Assembly (NCBI GenBank): GCA_035772405.1
Contig: JAYKKM010000034.1
Location: forward strand, 720,001 to 784,000
Origin: Chrysogorgia sp. JL179-B06
Taxonomy: Eukaryota > Cnidaria > Anthozoa > Scleralcyonacea > Chrysogorgiidae
DNA: 64,000 nt
Direction of reading: 5' to 3'
Every line of letters starts with the position of its first letter. The first letter of the stretch is position 1. The notes below the pieces were generated by a model. That model was not told the DNA's origin. It did no database searches and saw only the letters and a list, made by a program, of their open reading frames with translations. Shown in pieces: positions 9,901 to 20,373 of this stretch. The translations under genes and the position numbers were made by a program.

Positions 9901-12900
9901 AATACTAATTTAAACGTGGTATAAGCGGCATAAAGGGAAGATAACTATACTTTGCTTTATTCTGACACATTAAAGGTGAGAAGGGACCTTTACAACCTAT
10001 CAGCTTTATATTAAAGATAAGTAAATCTGTCATTTCGACCTGTGTTCTAACAGGTAAAACAGGAAAGTAAATATTTCGAGGAGGTGAAATACAACATTTT
10101 ACTAAACCAAATATGTCCTTGATTTTTATTTTATTACAATCTTTCCCCAGTAAAATAGTAGGATGACCCACAGGAAAATCATAATTTTTTGTACATCAGG
10201 GTATAGCGATGTAAAATCTACGTAACTTATTCGTTCGTTGGGTTTTGTTTCTTTAAATAAACATACGGGGGAAGTTCGTCCCCCATATAATGCGTCACGT
10301 GGTGTTAAAGGAGTAAACGGATAAAATTTTCTTTTCTTTTCAATTAATTGTTTCTGTGTATATTTTTTTTCTTCTAAATAATCACATTCCCACATCTCGA
10401 TTAATTTGTAACCGGCATTTTTTATTGTCCAAGAAAAACGTTGCGTATTTGCATATAAATTACTAAATTTTTCGTTTGTAAGAACGTTTAATGCATAGGG
10501 GTCGAAACATTTGGGACATCCGTGATAAAAACAACCATGAAATTGATATATCGTATCATTATAAAAACCATCGACAAAACGACCTAGAATGTTTTTCTCC
10601 CCATTTTGTGAACAGATATATTCTAAATTTCCTCCTAATTCTCGATTAATTTCATCTAACCAATCAATAGCAATTAAACTCTGTTTTACACCCCCTCTAT
10701 ACCCCGAAGCAGGAATAATTCCTACACAATTTTTTTTTAAAAAATTAAGTCTATACACTTTCAAAGCTAAACTAGCAATCGTAATACAATTCTTTGCATA
10801 AAAGGGGGTGATATGACCTATGGTCCCGATCATTGTAGAAAATTTAACACATCCCTTTCTTAAAATATCTACATCACTACAACAATAATAATAAATCTCT
10901 TTACGAAATATATATTTCTCTTTCTTTTTTTCTAAATACCATTTTTCAAATTCATTAAGTGTTGCTGTATTCATATGTTGCGTATCAAAAAATTTCCGAT
11001 CTACAATTTCACCCTCGTAAGTTAAATCGTAAAATTCATAAGGATGAAATCCCTTGCATTCCCCTTGAAGATCCATTGCTTTTGGAATATCGGCTAATTT
11101 CATACTAAAAAACAAATAACTATCGAGGATTCTAATATTTTGTTCTTTAATTATTAAACTCATTATTTTAGTACCGTTCATTATAGTATTCGGCATTATC
11201 TGTTTTATTTCTAAAAGATATTTTAAAATAAAAATAGTATCAAATCTACCCCCGTTATGCGCTATCCAAACGGAATTTGTTTGTTCAAACATAAATTCAC
11301 ATAAAGTTTCAATAACATTGTTATCAAAAATAAATTGTCTATTCCCACAACAACTAACTTTTTCAATAGTATTATCGATAATTTCTTGATCCTTTTTTTC
11401 AAATATTTTTGTTTTTTTAAATTCAATATGTTGACATTTTTTACATACCTTTTGGACAATACAATAAAACGGTACGAGCAATTTAGTTTCGGTTACTTTT
11501 GTTTCAAAATCAAAAAAAAATAAAGTGGGTTCACTTTCTTTCCCCTTGTTATATTCAAGTGAAAGGGGTTTCACGTATCAAAAATGAGGTTGTTTCATGT
11601 ATTTATCACAATGAAAACAAAATCGTTTGCTACAATCATGTTTAACTGTTTTATTAGAAAAAATGAAAAAGAATCGAGGACAAATTTTGTTACAGGTTTT
11701 ACAATAAAAAAAATATTGACACGGTGTTAAACGGTTATAATTACTATGAGAAGGTTTAAAAATTTTATGTGTTAAATGATTTGTAAAACAATTTTCATCA
11801 TAAAAAATTATATCACAACTGGTACAAATAAGTTTATTATTTTTATCTTTACACTTATTCGGATATTTATAACATCGTAAACAAGTTAAATTATTTGTAG
11901 TACATAGGTGATTATCGACGTATTCATGACGTGTAAAATAACTCATACATTTAACACAAAAAGAACTGGTGCTGAGTTTAGAAAATTCCTTTATGCTTAA
12001 GACTACATCGTAATGATTATTATTTAACCATAAACATACAATTTCATTAGTTAATTTAATAAGATTACCTTCACTATCAGTTCGTGAATCATAAATTATA
12101 TTATCGGAATGAGTGTCAGCATACACTAACAAATCAACACCCTGTTTTTTTAAATAATTATTATATACAAAATGAAACTGTGTAGCATCAACATTACCCG
12201 CGGGTATCCCACATTCCCGATATACATTTCGAATTTCTTCACACGTAAATAAATCATCCACAGGTTTATTGGGTTTTCTTTTCATTATAAAATATTTATA
12301 GTCTTGTTTTAAAAATGATAAACCTACTAATATTGCTAAAGCAAAACAACAATCTTTCACTGTACGAAATAATACATGGCTAAGAATATAAAATACACCC
12401 GTGCGAAATTTACGGCCATATTTTTTTACATTACTTTTCACACCCCCTTTATCTGTAGCATTTCCCTTATTCAAACTATTATAAATACTTTTTTTCCTTA
12501 ATACACTATTTTTTTTTTTATTTGTACTTATTCCTGCGGGAAAAGTTTGAACTATCACCTTACTATTCCAACCATTAGCTATTATTTCTTTATTACTCTG
12601 CATAAATTTTTCCATAATATTTAAGAAATATTTAACGTCAAAGTCTTTCACGGGTAAAACGGCTGTAGAGAAAAAACTTTTTGGCGCATTACTAAAGATA
12701 AATCTAACATAATCATCATCACTTTTACATTTGCCCGTGCAATGTTAATTAAATAAGAAAAAACCAACGATAACGATTGAATAAAACTAATAAAATTAAC
12801 CGTTTTTGCCCGTGATACATCCAAAGAAAAATGTTGTTCAGTGACTTTAAATTTTTCTCTACTAATAGTTTCTACATGATTAACAGAAAAATAATCGTCT

Positions 12901-13001
12901 ATTTTATCATTTTTCTTACTTTCTTTTTTCTTATTAAATAAACTTACAATTTTATCTATATCTTTTTGACTATATTTTAATTTTTTCTGATCATCATTCA
13001 T
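9900..13001 (-). pseudogene. Protein-primed family B DNA polymerase, truncated and broken
   Basis: DNA replication enzyme of the Polinton/adintovirus group. Visible parts: an N-terminal region, a cysteine/histidine-rich zinc region (about 11590-11960), the 3'-5' exonuclease motifs FDFET (near 11510), HNGGRFD (near 11260) and CSDVDIL (near 10870), and polymerase motif A, DFTSLYPD (near 10200). Breaks: a frame change near 12720, an in-frame TGA at 11578-11580, a frame change in an A run near 10185, another near 9945, and loss of everything after about 9900, including motif C (YxDTD). It cannot make an active polymerase. It overlaps a small ORF at its 5' end. Confidence 0.8.
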
Positions 13002-13164
13002 CTTCTTTTTTTTTTCTAAAACAAGAAAAACATGCCGTTTTATTTTTATTTATGTTTTCGTCTTCACCATCAACACGATCAATAGTAACATCGTATGAAT
13101 CCTGTATATTAATACATGTCAACGTAAGTATAGGAGGGATTTTTTTTGAGAATAAAGAACCCAT
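12994..13164 (-). CDS. 56-residue protein with N-myristoylation-type start
   Basis: Small open frame starting MGSLFS, which fits the MGxxxS consensus for N-myristoylation after Met removal. It ends in a CFSCF cysteine pair and a lysine run. Its TGA overlaps the start region of the polymerase frame, so the two are tightly coupled. It is divergent from the gene at 13206. A membrane-targeted small virus-type protein is an inference; no homologue is recognised. Confidence 0.45.
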   Translation of the reverse strand: MGSLFSKKIPPILTLTCINIQDSYDVTIDRVDGEDENINKNKTACFSCFRKKKEDE

Positions 13165-13205
13165 TTAAAAAAAACTAAAACAAAAAAAAGAGAGTAAAAA
13201 AAAAT

Positions 13206-13520
13206 ATGAGTGAAATTGTGTATATTGAAATTTATTTACAAGCGTCTAATTTACCTTATATCGGATATGAAATTCAAGATAATGATCCTTCAATATTATT
13301 TTCACCGTATCTTTTAAGGGAGTGTTTACTAAATTTTACAGAAGATAAAGAAAAGATAATCCCTATTTCATCAAAGATTTTAAAACAAAGAATAACAGAA
13401 TTAAAAAAAGAAATATACAACTGTCCCGAAGATATTATCTATAAAGTTGAATGTATGGTAAATTTTATTCAGACCCATGAAAAAAATAATGATTATTTAG
13501 GAATAAAAACTATATTTTAA
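13206..13520 (+). CDS. Unknown 104-residue protein of element 1
   Basis: Starts MSEIVYIEIYLQAS and is rich in Ile, Lys and Glu, with alternating charged helices in the second half. It is separated by six bases from the SET-domain gene downstream, suggesting one transcription unit. Not recognised. The open frame, its position in a tight series and its divergent promoter spacer support it as a gene. Confidence 0.5.
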   Translation: MSEIVYIEIYLQASNLPYIGYEIQDNDPSILFSPYLLRECLLNFTEDKEKIIPISSKILKQRITELKKEIYNCPEDIIYKVECMVNFIQTHEKNNDYLGIKTIF

Positions 13521-13526
13521 AACAAA

Positions 13527-14078
13527 ATGGTAAGAGTTAAGTTACCTCGAAAAAAAAGACGCAATGATAAATCTCAAAGTATACGTCACGTTCTTCAATG
13601 TAGAAGTAAAACCTTAAAAAAAATAAGATGTCGTAAACGAACAGCAAAAACAAAAAAATGTTGGATTCATTTAGCAAAACAAAATAACTTACGTATCAAG
13701 AAATCAACGATCCCAAATGCGGGTGACGGATTATTTGCTTGGAAAAAACCTTTTAAACCCGATCGTAATATTTCTTATTACACGGGTCAAAAAACAACAC
13801 AGGCCAAATTGGATCGTAAATATGGTAAAAACACAAATGCTGTATATAGTATTTGTAACGATGCAAACACTTGTATCGATGCTTATTTGACAACTCACGC
13901 CGCAGCACGTTTTGCGAATAATGGGAAAACCGGTTCTATATATAAAAATAATTCCGATTTTGTTTACGATCCCAATAATAAAAAAATGTATTTAGAAAGT
14001 ATAAAACATATAAAAGCCCATGAAGAAATTTTTGAAGACTATGGGGATAACTATTGGGAGAGAAAACAACCTTCATAA
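13527..14078 (+). CDS. SET-domain protein (putative lysine methyltransferase)
   Basis: A 183-residue protein. The N-terminus is very basic with a cluster of cysteines (CRSKTLKKIRC, KKCWIH). The SET domain runs from about residue 55 (NLRIKKSTIPNAGDGLFA), through the AARFANNG segment that corresponds to the RFxNH region, to the C-terminal EIFEDYGDNYW. The key asparagine is present; the following His is replaced. Family knowledge says SET enzymes transfer a methyl group from S-adenosylmethionine to lysine, in viruses often on chromatin or a capsid protein. The target here is unknown; the adjacent lysine-rich protein at 14081 is a reasonable candidate substrate. Confidence 0.75.
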   Translation: MVRVKLPRKKRRNDKSQSIRHVLQCRSKTLKKIRCRKRTAKTKKCWIHLAKQNNLRIKKSTIPNAGDGLFAWKKPFKPDRNISYYTGQKTTQAKLDRKYGKNTNAVYSICNDANTCIDAYLTTHAAARFANNGKTGSIYKNNSDFVYDPNNKKMYLESIKHIKAHEEIFEDYGDNYWERKQPS

Positions 14079-14080
14079 CA

Positions 14081-14365
14081 ATGGTAGGAAGAATAAGAGA
14101 ATTACGGGGTGGTGATTTTAAGGGGAAAAAAAGGCAACGTGGGGGTATTTTTAAAGGGAAAAAAAGGCAACGTGGAGGAAATAAAACAGTCAATAAATAC
14201 GGCAAACTTTTTATAAACGATTTTAAAAAAGAGCTTAAAAAAAAAGCTAAAGTAGTAAAAATTATTGCAAAACTAGGAACGAAAAAAATCAAAAGACAAT
14301 TTCAAAAAGGAGGAATTGTATATCATAAACCCAGAAACCATGTTGAAAAGTTTTTAATGTATTAA
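14081..14365 (+). CDS. Small, very basic protein with tandem GGxFKGKKRQR repeats
   Basis: Ninety-four residues from ATG at 14081, two bases after the SET-gene stop. Residues 8-35 contain two near-perfect repeats of the type GG-D/I-FKGKKRQR. The rest is lysine-rich and amphipathic. Composition and size resemble adenovirus-like core or pX-type DNA-condensing peptides, but I see no diagnostic motif. It lies directly behind the methyltransferase. Role inferred only from composition. Confidence 0.5.
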   Translation: MVGRIRELRGGDFKGKKRQRGGIFKGKKRQRGGNKTVNKYGKLFINDFKKELKKKAKVVKIIAKLGTKKIKRQFQKGGIVYHKPRNHVEKFLMY

Positions 14366-14392
14366 TTTTTTTTAAAAATAAAAAACATACAA

Positions 14393-14986
14393 TCAGTGTA
14401 TTATTTCGTTACATAAGAGGTTATTGTCCATTGAATATTTTTCTACATTATAAGCTCTTATTTCATTAAAATTTACACTGATGAAATTAGGGTAATCCAC
14501 ATTACATTCGCATTCCCCTTTACATTTTTTACAAGTGTATTTTATAGTTTTATTATAAACTAAAAAATCATAATATAATGCTGTAATACTCCTAAAACAC
14601 TCATAACTAAAACAATGTTTTCTATCATAATCTAGTATCTTTAAATATTCTCCAATTCCTTTGTCGTTGATACGTGGGAGTCGGTTATCATTCCATGCTT
14701 CACATATTTTACGAAGAAATTCATAACATTCTTCTGGAATATCGTGTTCCTCATGATGTATAACATACATTTTGGGATTTTTTGAACGTTCTACTTCCAG
14801 TATAAATTTATACCGTACATATGCTTCATAATCAGCAATAGATATTAATAGATGATATCTTGATTTTTCAATTTCCATACTTCCTACTAAATACCAAAAA
14901 AAAACGGATTCCACATAACTATATTGTGTTAAATCATGATAAATCTTATATCCTTCTTGATTTTGTACTCGCTGAAACATAGCCAT
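14393..14986 (-). CDS. Unknown 197-residue protein of element 1
   Basis: Begins MAMFQRVQNQEGYKIYHD. Rich in Tyr, Glu and Lys, with a C-terminal cysteine cluster (CKKCKGECEC) that could bind a metal. Tail-to-tail with the basic protein gene. Not recognised. The clean open frame and position between other element genes support it. Confidence 0.5.
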   Translation of the reverse strand: MAMFQRVQNQEGYKIYHDLTQYSYVESVFFWYLVGSMEIEKSRYHLLISIADYEAYVRYKFILEVERSKNPKMYVIHHEEHDIPEECYEFLRKICEAWNDNRLPRINDKGIGEYLKILDYDRKHCFSYECFRSITALYYDFLVYNKTIKYTCKKCKGECECNVDYPNFISVNFNEIRAYNVEKYSMDNNLLCNEIIH

Positions 14987-15028
14987 GACACCCTCTTTGA
15001 TAAAAACGATCTTTATATATACCCCTAT

Positions 15029-15709
15029 CTACGTATATCCATCGGAATAAACAATAGAAATTTCGTATTCATTATAGGGTTTATCTGCCTCACCAATTTT
15101 AAGACCATATTTCCAAAAAAAATTTTCATCTATAAATTTAATGTTTTGAATCAATATAAAATCTTCGTCAGCAGGTAAATTATAAGCTAAATCTACAAAA
15201 CGTTTATCACCGTTAAAGAAATTTTGCTCGGGATCAATAAACAATTGATTAGAGCTAAAATAGGGTTTATTAGGTTTTGCAATATATGACCCAAGATCAC
15301 CCTGTTCGAATATCTCTTTTTTAACTTGAACAATACTCCATCCTAATGCACCGCTATATGCTTCACGAATATTATTTTTAAGTTTTACATCAATACTATG
15401 AATTATTTTTCGTTTATACCAATCTTTTTTTCTTGCTTCTAATTCTCCTGTAAGATAACTCTGTGCATCTGTTTGAAATTTTCTATTGTTACTAAATGTC
15501 AATGAAAAATCAGTATTTGGACCTGGAGCACGAATATTTGTTTTAAATTTAAAACCGTTAAGAAAACTCGAGGGTATTACACCCCGTATCCAAGACACTT
15601 CTTGAAACTCATATAAATTGTCTGCTGTTTTTAAAGAAATTGTCGCGAATTTTCTTGGATTCGAAAGATAAAAACGTTCATTATAATGGATGATTTTTTT
15701 CTGACTCAT
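15029..15709 (-). CDS. Unknown 226-residue protein, possible minor structural protein
   Basis: Begins MSQKKIIHYNERFYLSN. The sequence is rich in short beta-prone stretches and aromatic residues, with no membrane segment. Its size and beta character are like those of minor capsid (penton-type) proteins in related elements, but no motif confirms this. Same strand as the neighbouring 14393 gene. Confidence 0.4.
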   Translation of the reverse strand: MSQKKIIHYNERFYLSNPRKFATISLKTADNLYEFQEVSWIRGVIPSSFLNGFKFKTNIRAPGPNTDFSLTFSNNRKFQTDAQSYLTGELEARKKDWYKRKIIHSIDVKLKNNIREAYSGALGWSIVQVKKEIFEQGDLGSYIAKPNKPYFSSNQLFIDPEQNFFNGDKRFVDLAYNLPADEDFILIQNIKFIDENFFWKYGLKIGEADKPYNEYEISIVYSDGYT

Positions 15710-15750
15710 TTTAATTCCAATAAGAGAACAAAAATTATGAAACGTTTTAT

Positions 15751-16050
15751 TTATACTATACGTACAATGATATCATTTTTTATATATTTAAATGTACAAA
15801 GAGTTTCTATGATCATCTTATTTTTTTTAAAACTTCTCTCTCCTTCTATTTTTACAAAAATAGTATTTTTGATAACATGTACATCTTTAACAAAATAATA
15901 CCGTTCTAATGTACGTTTTATTTTTAAAATATAAACATTTCTTAAATGTGCTTTTGATAATTTTTTAAACAATCTTTGTGTTTCTAAAAATAAAAGGAAA
16001 TTACATTCAATATTTTTTTTAAAATCAAAAAGTGTATTTTTTTATTTAAG
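15751..16050 (-). pseudogene. Open frame without a start codon, basic protein
   Basis: An open stretch on the minus strand reads from about 16050 to a stop at 15751 (RLFKKLSKAHLRNVYILKIK and onward), very basic and isoleucine-rich. There is no ATG near its beginning. It may be the tail of a broken or spliced gene, or chance in AT-rich DNA. Confidence 0.25.
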
Positions 16051-16077
16051 TAAAAATGTTCAGGAGAGAATAAATTT

Positions 16078-16905
16078 TTAAAAATTAAATTCCTTATCAT
16101 ACATAGCTAGTACAGATCGTTCATTATCCCCATATTCTAATTTACGAAACAAACATGCAGCAAATAAAAGACATTCAAACAAACTACAATGATACAATAA
16201 ACATGTGGGTTCACTAGTATGATACCAACAATTTCTTGGTTTAAGATTATAAAACGAAAGTAAATAATCGTACTTCTCAATTCCAAAATATTCAAGATTC
16301 ACGCAATGTAAAATAGTTTTTTCTTGAAGTGTTTTAACTAACGACGATTCTTTATCACCACCTTTATACCCGATAATAGCATTCGGGGGAAAAACATTAC
16401 GAAATAAATAACTTAATCTATTTATAAGTTCACTTTGACTAAAATAATCTCTTGATTTTTTTTCAGTTAAATAGTCTAAACCATGACATCGATATTGATA
16501 GTAGACAGTAGACCGTTCCCTTCGAGTTAGTTCTTTATAGGGTTTTAACTCCCCATCATAACAATGATAAATAAAATACTTGTTCGTTTGAAGTTCAAGA
16601 AGAGTTACTTCACGATAACTGGGTCTCTCTCCTTTAAACTGGTAACACTCACAATCCATTATATGCGTGATACGCGATAAAAATAATTTCTGTCGTTCTT
16701 GGGATATTTCTTCTTTACATTTGTTTAATGCACAATTATATTTACCCGCATACAACTCTTCGATTGTCCCTTCAGATTCTTCCTGGAGGTTTGTCTCTAA
16801 CGGGATGTAGTCATCTGCTTCTTTAATTTCACGGGTCTTCTTCTCAAATATTTTTGCCATCTCTCTCTCTCCTACACTCAGACTGATATTAATTATTTTC
16901 AACAT
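16078..16905 (-). CDS. Unknown 275-residue protein with a GYKGGDKE...NLE module
   Basis: Starts at the Met at 16905 (a second Met, MAKIF, follows 15 codons later). Residues 180-215 contain GYKGGDKESSLVK, CVNLEYFG and KYDYLL, then a CWYHTS..CLLYHC cysteine/histidine region. I recall similar K-G-G / C-x-N-L-E-x-x-G modules in proteins linked to Polinton-like elements, where they resemble RNase H-fold nucleases, but this is from memory and not secure. Divergent from the 17331 gene across a motif-rich spacer. Confidence 0.45.
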   Translation of the reverse strand: MLKIINISLSVGEREMAKIFEKKTREIKEADDYIPLETNLQEESEGTIEELYAGKYNCALNKCKEEISQERQKLFLSRITHIMDCECYQFKGERPSYREVTLLELQTNKYFIYHCYDGELKPYKELTRRERSTVYYQYRCHGLDYLTEKKSRDYFSQSELINRLSYLFRNVFPPNAIIGYKGGDKESSLVKTLQEKTILHCVNLEYFGIEKYDYLLSFYNLKPRNCWYHTSEPTCLLYHCSLFECLLFAACLFRKLEYGDNERSVLAMYDKEFNF

Positions 16906-17330
16906 CGGGTTTTATAATTGCATCCCGCGTAACTATGTGTTACTGTGAGTAGATTAGTTTGGCCAATCAGAGGTCGTTGATTAAAGCTTTCATGTCATCC
17001 TGATGATTTGTGATATTCATGTACAATGAATGTGTGCTGTAGGTATTAGAGACGCGAATCCTTAATTAGCGATTCCTTCTAAACAAATATTTGGGGATTA
17101 GTTCCCGCAATGCTGTGGGATTAACGACACGAATCCCTAATGTTGTTCTAAAACACACGTCAAATCAGTTGATATATTATATACTCGTGGGATTAGTTTA
17201 TACAATAATACTTTTTTCAATTTTTTGATCAAAATCGTGTTAAATTCTACATGTAGAAATATATAAGAATGGAAAAATAGTATATATATACAAGTCGATT
17301 TCTTTAACATACACGTTCTCGTTTTTGAGA
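16906..17330. promoter_or_regulatory. Divergent promoter spacer with repeated GGATTA motifs
   Basis: Between two divergent genes. It has repeated GGGATTA/TAATCCC-type sites (17094-17100, 17117-17123, 17132-17140, 17189-17195), a CCAAT box near 16965 and AT-rich TATA-like runs near 17260-17290. GGATTA/TAATCC is the binding core of K50 homeodomain factors (Otx/Pitx class). Confidence 0.45.
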
Positions 17331-18500
17331 ATGTCGTTAAACATTGGTGATAAAAGAAGCTATGCAGAAGCTAATGACCTCGGTCCCAATATTAAGACGA
17401 TATTGAAAATTGTGTATTATATACAGCATTTTCGTAACCCATACATTGGATTATTATTTGCCGTCTGTGACTTATGTGACTATTACTATGGGGGAATTAT
17501 CGAATGTATGGAAATTGAATCGAGACAACTTGGTCAGGGATATAAAGACTACGCCTATATTGAAAAAATGAAACCTGAAATGAACCAAGATGAATGCAAG
17601 GATTGGCGAATCTTTACAGATAAACAACACTATATAATCCCCGTTGTTCATACACAACGAAAATATTATAATTATGGTGAAAAACTCTGTGAGCGTTATC
17701 ACAAATTACTATTAGTACCCGATCAAACATTAATGAAATCTATTTTTCATTTGAATGATAATCATTCTGATAATTTTTTTATTGAAATTCAAACCAGTTA
17801 TCATCCAAGAAATGATATTTACCACTTTATTTCTATTACTATTAATGATACGCAAAGTACAATTCCTAAAGCGATAGGGTATGGAGGAACTTATCTTTGT
17901 AATACAATACATAGAATTAATCGTTGTTTTAGTCATGAATTTACATATTGCTGTATTTATTTATATTTTATCGATCCGTTTTATTTAAAAGCTGCTTTTT
18001 TTTATCTACATAATTTAGATCTTTTTGAGAAAATAGTGTATCAACTTGTAGTTTGTTTTATTTTCTTTTGCGAAAATCATAATCCAATATCAAAACTTAA
18101 AACTAGTAACGATAGGGTTTATACTTTTAATCTCGATAAGATTGTTAAGCTGATGCGAACGAAAACCCCGCCCTGTACATGTTGTTATAAAAATTGTCAG
18201 AAATACTCTTATTGGTTTAAATTATTCTATAAGACAAGTGAAGCCTATAAGTTTAAAGTCAGTTTATTTTCAGATCAAGTTAAAAAAAATAGTATTATAC
18301 AAAATAATAGCCCTCTTAGTTTACAATATTACCCTCCGTATATGGATATAATATATAATTATTCTATAAAGGTAAGGATTAGATCTAATACTCCTACATC
18401 AACTATTTTTATTATTAAGAGTATTATAGAATCATATAATATTAACTTTGAAGATCCTGACATTATAATACAGAGTATTGAAAAATTGTATTTAGACTAA
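17331..18500 (+). CDS. Unknown 389-residue protein of element 1
   Basis: Start at MSLNIGDKRSYAEAN. Rich in Tyr, Ile, Asn and Cys, with a CTCCYKNCQKYSYW cluster around residue 285 that could bind zinc. A hydrophobic stretch (residues about 205-250) is aromatic and may be a membrane-associated helix or a buried core. Its 3' end overlaps that of the next minus-strand gene by nine bases. Not recognised. Confidence 0.5.
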   Translation: MSLNIGDKRSYAEANDLGPNIKTILKIVYYIQHFRNPYIGLLFAVCDLCDYYYGGIIECMEIESRQLGQGYKDYAYIEKMKPEMNQDECKDWRIFTDKQHYIIPVVHTQRKYYNYGEKLCERYHKLLLVPDQTLMKSIFHLNDNHSDNFFIEIQTSYHPRNDIYHFISITINDTQSTIPKAIGYGGTYLCNTIHRINRCFSHEFTYCCIYLYFIDPFYLKAAFFYLHNLDLFEKIVYQLVVCFIFFCENHNPISKLKTSNDRVYTFNLDKIVKLMRTKTPPCTCCYKNCQKYSYWFKLFYKTSEAYKFKVSLFSDQVKKNSIIQNNSPLSLQYYPPYMDIIYNYSIKVRIRSNTPTSTIFIIKSIIESYNINFEDPDIIIQSIEKLYLD

Positions 18501-18893
18501 TTTAAAAAATTCAAAGAATATATTCCACAACCAAAACCACGAGTGTGTTTTTTTTTTATCATGAGGGAATAAAATGAATTTACGCTGCGAATTTCTAAAA
18601 TCTACAATTGTTTGACGTACATACAATTTGATATAATATTCCTCATTATCAATGTGTTTATATCTAAAAAAACACAGGATTAAAGCAAAAAATGCTATTA
18701 TTTGTCCAATTTCATGGCGGTCCATACGATTATAAACATCCAAAAGTTCACGGGGCATTTTTAAATGAGCAATAATATTTTTAAATAACTTTTCATGTTT
18801 GTCAAGACATTTCCAAACACCTTGTTCCATATTTTTATTAATTTTTATTTCAAAACGGTCCAGTTCTTTTACCATAATATTCCACACCTCCAT
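18492..18893 (-). CDS. Unknown 133-residue protein of element 1
   Basis: Begins MEVWNIMVKELDRFEIK. A helical, charged N-terminal half is followed by a hydrophobic segment (GQIIAFFALILCFFRY) that could be one membrane span, then a basic C-terminus. It lies 36 bases downstream of the proline-rich gene on the same strand. Not recognised. Confidence 0.45.
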   Translation of the reverse strand: MEVWNIMVKELDRFEIKINKNMEQGVWKCLDKHEKLFKNIIAHLKMPRELLDVYNRMDRHEIGQIIAFFALILCFFRYKHIDNEEYYIKLYVRQTIVDFRNSQRKFILFPHDKKKTHSWFWLWNIFFEFFKLV

Positions 18894-18929
18894 GTTCTCA
18901 CATTACTGATATTTTTATTTAGAACAATA

Positions 18930-20080
18930 TCATTTTATACATTTCGGTTTCCTTTTTTTTAAATCAGTCTTTCGTTTCAAATCCTTATTATTATCCATTA
19001 TATATCGTTTTTCCATCAAATCACTCGTAAATTTTCTAGAACGCCATTGCATATATTGTTTATTTATATATAGTTTCTCAATATAGAGACCTTCTAACTC
19101 ACGATATTTATCGCGTTGTGTACAAATAATATCTTGATCATAATTCGAATAGATTGTCATTCGTTTTTCTTCATGATGTTCATCGCCTTTTTTTTCACGT
19201 TTCATATATATTAACGCACGTTTATAACATCTTTTCTTCAATGGCGGATCGTTCAATACTTCTCGGTCGTCTTCCTCTTCTTCTTCTTCCTCTTCTTCAC
19301 ACACTGGAAATAATGGCTGGGGTGAATTAGGTGGGGGTGGTAGTTGTGGTGGTGAAAGAGGAATAGGAGATAATGCTGGGGAAAGAGCATTTGCTAATTC
19401 ATCCACAATTTGTAATAATTGTTTTCCTTGTTGAACGGGTACCATTTCATCACACATTCGTATTAAATTCGCAGGAGAAGGAATAGGGATTTGACCAAAG
19501 AAATCGATGGGGATATCGTATATGTAATTATCTAATTCATCTTCGGGGTGTGGCGGTGAGATCGTTTGCGGTGGAATAGGAGATGCATTATACTTTGCTT
19601 GCGGTGTTTGAAGCGGTATATTATACTGTTCTTGCGATAATAGAGGTGGTGAATGGTTTACTTGCTGGAGTAGAGATGGTACTTGCTGTGGCGACGTGTT
19701 ATACTTCGCTTGCAGGAGTAGAGGGTGTATGTACCCCCCTGTTCTTGAGACGATGAATTTACTTGCAGGGGGGGTAGCTTTGCTTGCCGTGGTGACGACT
19801 TCGCTTGCCGAGTGGACACGTGACTGGACGGTGTTATCGGTACAGCAAAATTTAATGGCGACTGTGCAATGTCTTTAGTTATTTTGATTTTCTTTTTTCT
19901 TGTGATTTCTTGGCTGTATGCTTGTTCATCATCTGAAATATTCCGTCCCATTTGACGATATTCTTGTTGCTGATGACGGCGTTGTTTTAACATTTTGGGA
20001 ATATCTTTCCCCCTACTTTCAATCCGTGCAATGGTTTTTCCACTTTCCAAATTTCTATGTGTCTGTTTCATACGAGCCAT
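18930..20080 (-). pseudogene. Proline/glutamine-rich, acidic and basic protein split by a frame change
   Basis: The first part (20080 to a stop at 19658) begins MARMKQTHRN, is basic and then turns to KYHLYSSK-like repeats. The second frame is open from about 19710 to 18930 without a break: proline-rich SPPxP repeats, an acidic run of about ten Glu/Asp, and a basic C-terminus. The two open frames overlap between about 19660 and 19710, which suggests one gene broken by a small indel in a repetitive tract. No homologue is recognised. Low-complexity structure suggests a scaffold or DNA-associated role. Confidence 0.45.
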
Positions 20081-20373
20081 GCTGAGATTGTGTCTAAAAA
20101 TTTTGGAAACAAACGTTTATATAAAAACACGTTAAAAAAAATAGCGTAACCTGATTGGTTGCACTTAATTCCCCAATAAAATATCGGGGTAATCTCATTG
20201 GTCGAATGATAAAATCAATATTATAAGATTACTAATACATGTAAATCTTTTTTAATCTTTTTGTTGACTTAATACCGTACATATTCCCCCAAAATATTTA
20301 TCGGTAAAAACGTTGCTGGGAAAGATATAAAAAACATACGTTAGAAGTCATATTTTATTAAAACACTTTCAAC
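20081..20373. promoter_or_regulatory. Divergent promoter spacer of element 1
   Basis: Contains two ATTGGT (CCAAT-type) boxes near 20154 and 20198 and a TATA-like GATATAAAAAAC near 20326, about 48 bp before the ATG at 20374. Likely drives the small plus-strand genes, and in the other direction the 20080 gene. Confidence 0.4.
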
